Shown here in pieces: positions 33,101 through 38,317 of a stretch of DNA of 38,317 nt. The stretch is from Protostelium mycophagum (taxonomy: Eukaryota > Evosea > Variosea > Protosteliida > Protosteliaceae), in the NCBI GenBank assembly GCA_002081555.1, contig MZNV01001796.1, forward strand, positions 1 to 38,317, read 5' to 3'. The notes under the pieces are model-generated. The model worked only from the letters and a program-made list of their open reading frames with translations, did not search any database and had not been told where the DNA came from. Positions within the stretch are counted from its first letter, which is position 1. Each line of letters opens with the position of its first letter. A program made the translations under genes and the position numbers.

Positions 33101-34430
33101 TCCATCTACAACGAGACCAGATCTAAAGAGGTGATTTGATCACAACAGCCAAATCTGACATATGTTCAGGTCTTGGAGAAACACAACCAACAATTGAACA
33201 CACTCCTTCTCAAGTCACAAAAGAGGGAGAAAGACTTGCAAGCGAAGGTCCGCCTTTTAGAGGATGAAGTGGAAGGTGCTCGACAGAGAGGCTCCTCACA
33301 ACAGACGCAGAAGGCGGCGCTGGACGCGAGCACAAAGAGGATGTCTGTGCAGCTTGCGAAGGCAAATAAGAGGGTCGAAGAGTTGGAATCGTCCTCGAAG
33401 GCCCAAGAATCGGCGTTGCAGCGGATCTCAGCTGATGTGGGTGGAGATTATTTTCGAGTGTTATTTAACCGTTGTAGATGAGCAATCTGTTGCAACAATC
33501 TAGGGATGAGAAATCTCTGATAGAAGATCTGGAAGACTCTCTGAGGGCAAGGGAGGAGGAGATGGCCTCAGCAAAAGTCCAAATGGAAGAAATTCTATCC
33601 ATCTTTCCGAACCTGATCAGCCCCAACCAGGTGATTAGCGCGCCAATTCTGAATTTCAAATTCTAAAAACCATAGGGTGAAAAGATTTTGGATGACACTC
33701 TGAGCCGTTTGAGAAGCGCATTGTTTTCTGTGAATATCCCTGTAGCTATTGACGATGATCCGCCTGTACAAGTACAATCCTCCCCCCTACGTTCGCCCCC
33801 TCGACAGAAGGTGGGGATAAAACCTGTCACGACACCCGGGAAACGGATGACGTCTCCTGTCAAAGATATCAGATCACCGTCTACACCTGTGGAGAAGAGA
33901 TCTATGACAACATTGAATTTTGACAATATGAATATGACACTCTCTCCCCTTGTACCTTCCCCAATAGAAGGGGCAAAACACAACAAGCCTGTAATATTGA
34001 GACTCACAGAGGTGAAGCATACTCAATTGTCCTTGTTGATATATCTATGTGCACAAACTATAAAAACGCTCAGAACACAGAGGCCGCAAAGCCGCAAAAT
34101 AAATTTAAAATTGCCACAAAGTCCCAAACATTAAAATTCATCTGAAACTTCCATTTTTGACACGAAAAGGTGGAAGCAGAATTACGCCAGTGGAAGACAA
34201 AAGCTTTGAGGCTTCAGAGCCTGATGGGAGAGAGCAATAACTCTTACCTGAGGGAGATCGGTCAGAGAGAGGCCGAGGTTCGATCTCTTCCACCCACTAT
34301 TTTTTGAAAATTGCAGGTGGAAAGGTTGTCGCATCTGTTGGAGGAAACAAAAAGGGCGAAAAAAGCACAGGATAAAAAACACGCTTTAGACATACAACAC
34401 TTGGAGAGGAAGCTGTTGGATTACACATAG
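27103..34430 (+). CDS. Long coiled-coil protein, 1,658 residues, 27 exons
   Basis: All 27 exons join in phase and sum to 4,977 bases. The ATG at 27103 starts MFGNRPGGGFSNIGFAPSF, a Gly/Phe-rich head, then an acidic run (DESDDDDDEEDQ). Almost everything after it is heptad-rich coiled coil, broken by a Ser/Pro insert (28173-28352; GLLLSPKGERR, GLTGPTTPRV) and a tail with many SP/TP sites (LRSPPRQKVGIKPVTTPGKR, SPSTPVEKRS). Exon 16 (30678-31817) is 1,140 bases and almost pure coiled coil. The gene ends LERKLLDYT-stop. Intron 27488-27562 is GC-AG, and introns ending at 29243, 29924 and 33477 use TTGTAG|AT. Candidate roles are a nuclear-pore filament, centrosome or spindle matrix, or Golgi tether; the FG-like head and CDK-type sites lean to a nuclear or mitotic role. 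No family is certain. Confidence 0.9.
28011..28088. repeat. AT-rich fold-back in a coiled-coil gene intron
   Basis: A run of TATA/AATATA units is bounded by GGCATATATAATATAT on the left and its inverse ending AATATATAATATGCC on the right, so the element can fold into a long hairpin. It lies in the intron after exon 5 (from 27890). Confidence 0.8.
31029..31248 (+). repeat. Three 29-30-residue repeats inside exon 16
   Basis: The pattern EEKRELEERLE recurs at about 31032 and 31119, then EKKELEQRLE at about 31212, with spacings of 87 and 90 bases. DNA identity is high enough to suggest internal duplication of a coiled-coil block. Confidence 0.8.
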
Positions 34431-34590
34431 TCAGGGGATTTCTGTAACAGTTTTTATTTATGAAGAGAAGCAGTGCAACTTTTTAGACCTTGAAGATCAG
34501 GAAACAATGGCCCAAAATAAAAATACATTTTTCTTTGCAAATTTTTCAAGAATAAATTTAAAAGTGAAATTTTGTACTCTCTTCTGTAGT

Positions 34591-35288
34591 TTAATTAAGA
34601 GCCAACAGCTTGTCCGATTCTTCGTTCCGTCTCTTGATGAAGCTACAGCAGAAGTACATAATTACTAATATTGTTACTGTGACAGACAGCACCAGAAGTA
34701 CCAGCAACACAATTGTCCAACCGTCTAAAGGGGTCTTTTGCGGAGTGTCTGGTGTCGCTTTGGCTATGTGTTGTTCAGAAAAGGTGGGCATCTCTTCTGC
34801 CTGCATCCAAGGATTAACATCATCTGAGCTTTGCATGGAGGTGAGGTCAAATCCCTTCTTGCCGTAGAGGATCATCGCTTGAAATGGGAGACCTAATGTT
34901 TTAGAGGTTGTACAGAGAATGGAATGGTACCCATCTCTTTGTTGGATCGAATCATGATGGCATCTTCTGAGGTTGGTGAGTCAAAACCATTCTCCACTGT
35001 GTACTTGTGAGATCCGTGACAGACCCCTATTTTGACCGAGGTTATTTCCATAATCCCATCACAAGAAGTGCTGTTGACGTAGTTTTGGAATGTGAGTTCT
35101 TTTCCATCATGTATCACCCTCATCGAGTTTATGTTGTCTGTATAGAAAGGAATGCAGTAATTAATGGCAGATACCAAAGCCACGCTGACGGGCCCATCAC
35201 ACGAAGTGCTGCTGTATCTGATCAAGTTGAAAGAAAGCGTGTGGGCTTTAACCGCTAAGAGCAGGGTGATGATTGCCTTGAATAACAT
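34591..35288 (-). CDS. Small type I membrane protein
   Basis: Two exons with a 38-base intron (34893-34930). The ATG at 35288-35286 starts a signal peptide (MLFKAIITLLLAVKAHT). The lumenal part has a duplicated cysteine motif, STSCDGPVSVALVSAINYC and later STSCDGIMEITSVKIGVC, which suggests two short disulphide-bonded repeats. Near the C-terminus is one membrane helix (WTIVLLVLLVLSVTVTILVI) followed by a short basic, then acidic tail (FIKRRNEESDKLLALN). The tail's DKLLAL resembles an acidic dileucine sorting signal. About 219 residues. I do not recognise the family. It is convergent with the coiled-coil gene. Confidence 0.85.
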
Positions 35289-35426
35289 GAGGTTTCAGCC
35301 CTTTTGTCCAATAATGTGCCGCCTAATCTCGTGTCATTTTTGAGAAGTGACATTCCACCCTTTTTTTGAAACACGCACATTTACAACGCAAAAAATGTCC
35401 CATGAAAATTAAATATTAATATTTAT

Positions 35427-36303
35427 CTACAGACAACGCTGTACACCAACTGAAGTCTTGTAGTAGCCTCTATACACCTCCTGCGCCGACATATCCTTGA
35501 CCAATCCCAGCTCTACTGGAGGCAGTTCCTCTTTGATCAAGATCGTATCTTCCACAATCTTCTCGTGCACAGGTTGTGTCTGGACGATGATCTTCTCCTC
35601 TATGACATCTCGCAGCATGATGGGCTGCACTTGCTCTAATACAGACTTCTTAATGACCTCTTGAATGACTGGTTCAGAGATGAAAGTGGCCGTGGCGGTG
35701 TCTTCGCACTTCAAAATGGGTAGTACGACGTTTTCTGTGATTTCTTGAGCTGGCATCACGATGGTGGGGCGGACCTCTGTAACATCCACTTTCTCGATGA
35801 TGGTTGGTAGAACCTCTATCTGTGGACAATCAGAAGGTGAAACAGAACAGAACACAGACCTCATGAAGGCGTTCGGTGATCTGCTTAATGTGTGTCTGTT
35901 CTCTTTCTCTGTGGACTGTCTCTTGGATCTCAACCTTCTCAATTGGATGAATGTGTTCATGGACAACAACAGGTTTCTCAACGTGATGAACCTCCTCTAT
36001 GGTGCGACTCTCAACGGTTTCTTCTGCGATGATGGAGGTGGTCGCCTTGTCTGGAATCTCAGAGGCATGCCTTGCATGTCCGTTGAGGCCTGTGCCGTGC
36101 CTAAATTTCTGCTTGTTGGCTTGTTGATCGACCACCCTTCTCTGAGGAACGATCGGCGCTCCCCACCTAGCAGCTTGAAAGTTGAAGAACTTCGGCCTTT
36201 AGAACACGAGAACACGTCTGTGGGTTACCTGTTGCTTGTATTGGCCTTCATGCTGGGAGTCGCTGTACTTGTAGTTGAGAATGTTCTTGATCTTAGAGGT
36301 CAT
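35427..36303 (-). CDS. Val/Glu/His-rich repetitive protein, 265 residues
   Basis: Three exons (36229-36303, 35860-36189, 35427-35819) join in phase and total 798 bases. The N-terminus is MTSKIKNILNYKYSDSQHEG. From about residue 75 the protein is an irregular run of charged beta-like units of the form (E)xxVxPxIxxE, such as VVVHEHIHPIEKVEIQE, VIQEVIKKSVLEQVQPIMLR and IVQTQPVHEKIVEDTIL. It has no signal peptide, membrane segment or cysteine pattern. The composition recalls His/Val/Glu repeat proteins found in fungi and protists, some stress-induced, but I cannot name a family. It ends YYKTSVGVQRCL. Function unknown; a soluble structural or stress role is a guess. Confidence 0.8.
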
Positions 36304-36701
36304 TTTTCGTTTTCGTCGTGTTTCGTTCGTGAGATGATCGTTTTTGTGATTGTGTTTGTGGTGTTTTCCCTATTTTTCGAGAAGTAGATCGGATTACCCG
36401 TGAGATTTCGTCATGTTCTACAAGAGGTGATATTTTGCCCGGTAGATAACGTGATATTGACGGTAGGCTCGCAGTGCCTTGGCAGTGTCAAGAAATCCAG
36501 AAGTCTCTCATTGGCTGTGATCTGTTGTCTCGAGATGGGAAAGACACGAATGAGAAGGAGCTCAAAACATCTATCTCGTACTCCTGTGATGTCTGTTGTA
36601 TTGTTTTTCACGCTCACTTATTATTCCAGTATTTTTTGATTTGCGTCGTCAGGCGAATTGTGCTCAATCTTTATATAGTTCAAAAATGTGTTGCTGTCCT
36701 C
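36304..36701. other. Intergenic, no gene seen
   Basis: About 400 bases upstream of the repetitive-protein gene. Open frames on both strands overlap each other and show no family resemblance. Presumably this is promoter sequence for the gene starting at 36303. Confidence 0.5.
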
Positions 36702-37198
36702 TTATAAAGCTTGCGACAGGACCAAGAGGATTCTTTCATGAGAAGTCTTCGCCAGATTCAGACGCTTTTGCGAGTCTCTCTGTCTCTGGACCGCCTCGGC
36801 GACCTCGATCTCCAGCAGGTCTGGTATTTCAGGACGAGATGATGTCCTGATGGACGATGGGAGATAATCATCTCTGATCGTCATTTGAAAACTGGGTGAA
36901 TGAGTCTCGGCTGATGCTGTCATTGATCTGTTGTGGTGTATTCTGATCGGAACGAAGGGATGTACATTTCCCCGGAGTTGACCCAGGAAATTTAGTTGAA
37001 TTGCAAGGCCACGGTAACATCTCGAAAAATGCACGTGTAGAACTCTCGTCCGAAAACGTCATTTACCCGGGACATGTTGGGTTTCGCGGGGATGTCGGAA
37101 CGCTTTCTGGGGGGCCTCAGATCTCCCTTCTGGGAAGGAATTACGCTGCACTTTTCGTTCTTCGAAACAGTCTCACCACTCTTCATTTTGTTGTTCAT
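36702..37198 (-). CDS. Possible small gene, model uncertain
   Basis: Two pieces look coding but do not join in one frame. A 44-codon exon at 37067-37198 (starting MNNKMKSGETVSKNEKC, ending KPNMSR with a GTAAAT donor) splices in phase to an exon at 36942 that ends in NDDQR-stop at 36868-36870. Overlapping it in another frame, an ATG at 36923-36921 gives 73 codons ending at 36702 with a helical, charged segment (EIEVAEAVQRQRDSQKRLNL) that looks like real protein. One reading must be wrong, or an exon is missing. No family is recognised. Confidence 0.35.
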
Positions 37199-37212
37199 GC
37201 ATTCCACCACGA

Positions 37213-37545
37213 GGATCCACACGTATCCCTAAGGTTCAACAATTGTTGAAGGACTTTTTCAACAGGAAGCAGCCCACAAGTCAACCCCGAAGAGGCCGTC
37301 GCCTGACGTCACTGTGGCACTTTCCGTCGCACCTATCTTTCAAGATACCACCACGGTGCGACGGGAGCAAGCTGACTGCTGAGGACAAGGAGATATTAAA
37401 AGCAGATAAAGCCATACAAGAGGCTCGGAACTGGATCGTTAAGAACAGAAGCACCGCCACAAATGAGGAGATTGAGGAACAACAGAAGGTATTGCAGAAG
37501 GTCATCCAACCCATCATGGAAAAGACAGGAGCCCAAGCAGAAGAA
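37213..37545 (+). pseudogene. HSP70 fragment: internally deleted and frameshifted
   Basis: From 37213 the frame reads GSTRIPKVQQLLKDFFNRKQ, the end of the HSP70 nucleotide-binding domain. A small shift then changes frame to VNPEEAVA, followed by a stop. The substrate-binding beta domain is missing. At about 37367 another HSP70 piece starts, KLTAEDKEILKADKAIQEAR then QQKVLQKVIQPIMEK, which matches the C-terminal helical lid. There is no start codon, linker or DnaK-type tail. No flanking introns are seen, so it may be a reverse-transcribed copy, but this is not proven. It lies between the uncertain gene and actin. Confidence 0.85.
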
Positions 37546-37799
37546 TTTTTTTGGAGCACGACGAGCTGTGATCAAATAAAGCATCAGCATAATTGGTCGT
37601 TACTTTCATGCTCTCTCAATACTGAGCTGGCCAAACTTCAACTTGCTTTTTGAGCAGAAAAAATGCATAAATTGCCCGGTATTGTCTAACTCGAATCTTG
37701 TTCGCCGAAATTTAAAAGAAAATTGATTTCATTTTATAATGTATAAAATCATGTAAAAGTGGTCGTTAATCTTACATTCGATCTGTTTATGTAATGCAT

Positions 37800-38317
<518 letters not shown>

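Overview
This is a gene-dense eukaryotic window with about a dozen protein genes and roughly 110 spliceosomal introns that I placed by hand. Most introns are 35-120 bases, and gaps between neighbouring genes are often under 300 bases. Several traits suggest a free-living amoeboid protist, most likely an amoebozoan of the protosteloid or dictyostelid kind. These are a GPI-type cell-surface protein with MRH, IPT/TIG and EGF-like domains, a crystal-protein-like carboxylesterase, an SH2 domain, RasGAP, Cdh1, Vps4 and actin, and very short introns. The organism is an inference; no rRNA or organelle sequence is present to fix it.

Layout. 1-150 is the 3' end of a surface-protein gene whose tandem paralogue fills 3136-7677. 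The 3 kb between them is nearly empty. 7743-15637 (minus) holds a ~30-exon RasGAP gene with an SH2 coding stretch just past its stop codon. 16004-17473 (minus) is an unrecognised Ser/Thr/Pro-rich protein. 17971-19047 (plus) is a three-finger C2H2 protein, convergent with Vps4 (19102-21311, minus). Vps4 is divergent from a secreted carboxylesterase (21594-23778, plus), which is convergent with the APC/C activator Cdh1/Fizzy-related (23851-26862, minus). Cdh1 shares a 240-base bidirectional promoter with a 27-exon, 1,658-residue coiled-coil protein (27103-34430, plus). Then come a small type I membrane protein (34591-35288, minus), a Val/Glu/His-rich repetitive protein (35427-36303, minus), an uncertain small gene, a wrecked HSP70 fragment (37213-37545) and the C-terminal half of actin (37800-38317, minus).

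How they work together. Cdh1 and the coiled-coil protein are plausible cell-cycle partners because they share a promoter. RasGAP and SH2 belong to signalling, Vps4 to ESCRT disassembly, and the surface protein and esterase to the cell exterior. There is no sign of a metabolic cluster.

The most unusual signal is not a gene. Three octamers recur far above chance in exons, introns and spacers, on both strands: TTGTAGAT (35 copies, all between 9.9 and 33.5 kb), GGCGGGAA (14 copies) and TGACGTCA (8 copies). TTGTAGAT is read in all three coding frames and also forms the 3' splice site of at least seven introns. Several introns use GC-AG borders, and the SH2 stretch is phase-compatible with being an alternative last exon of RasGAP.
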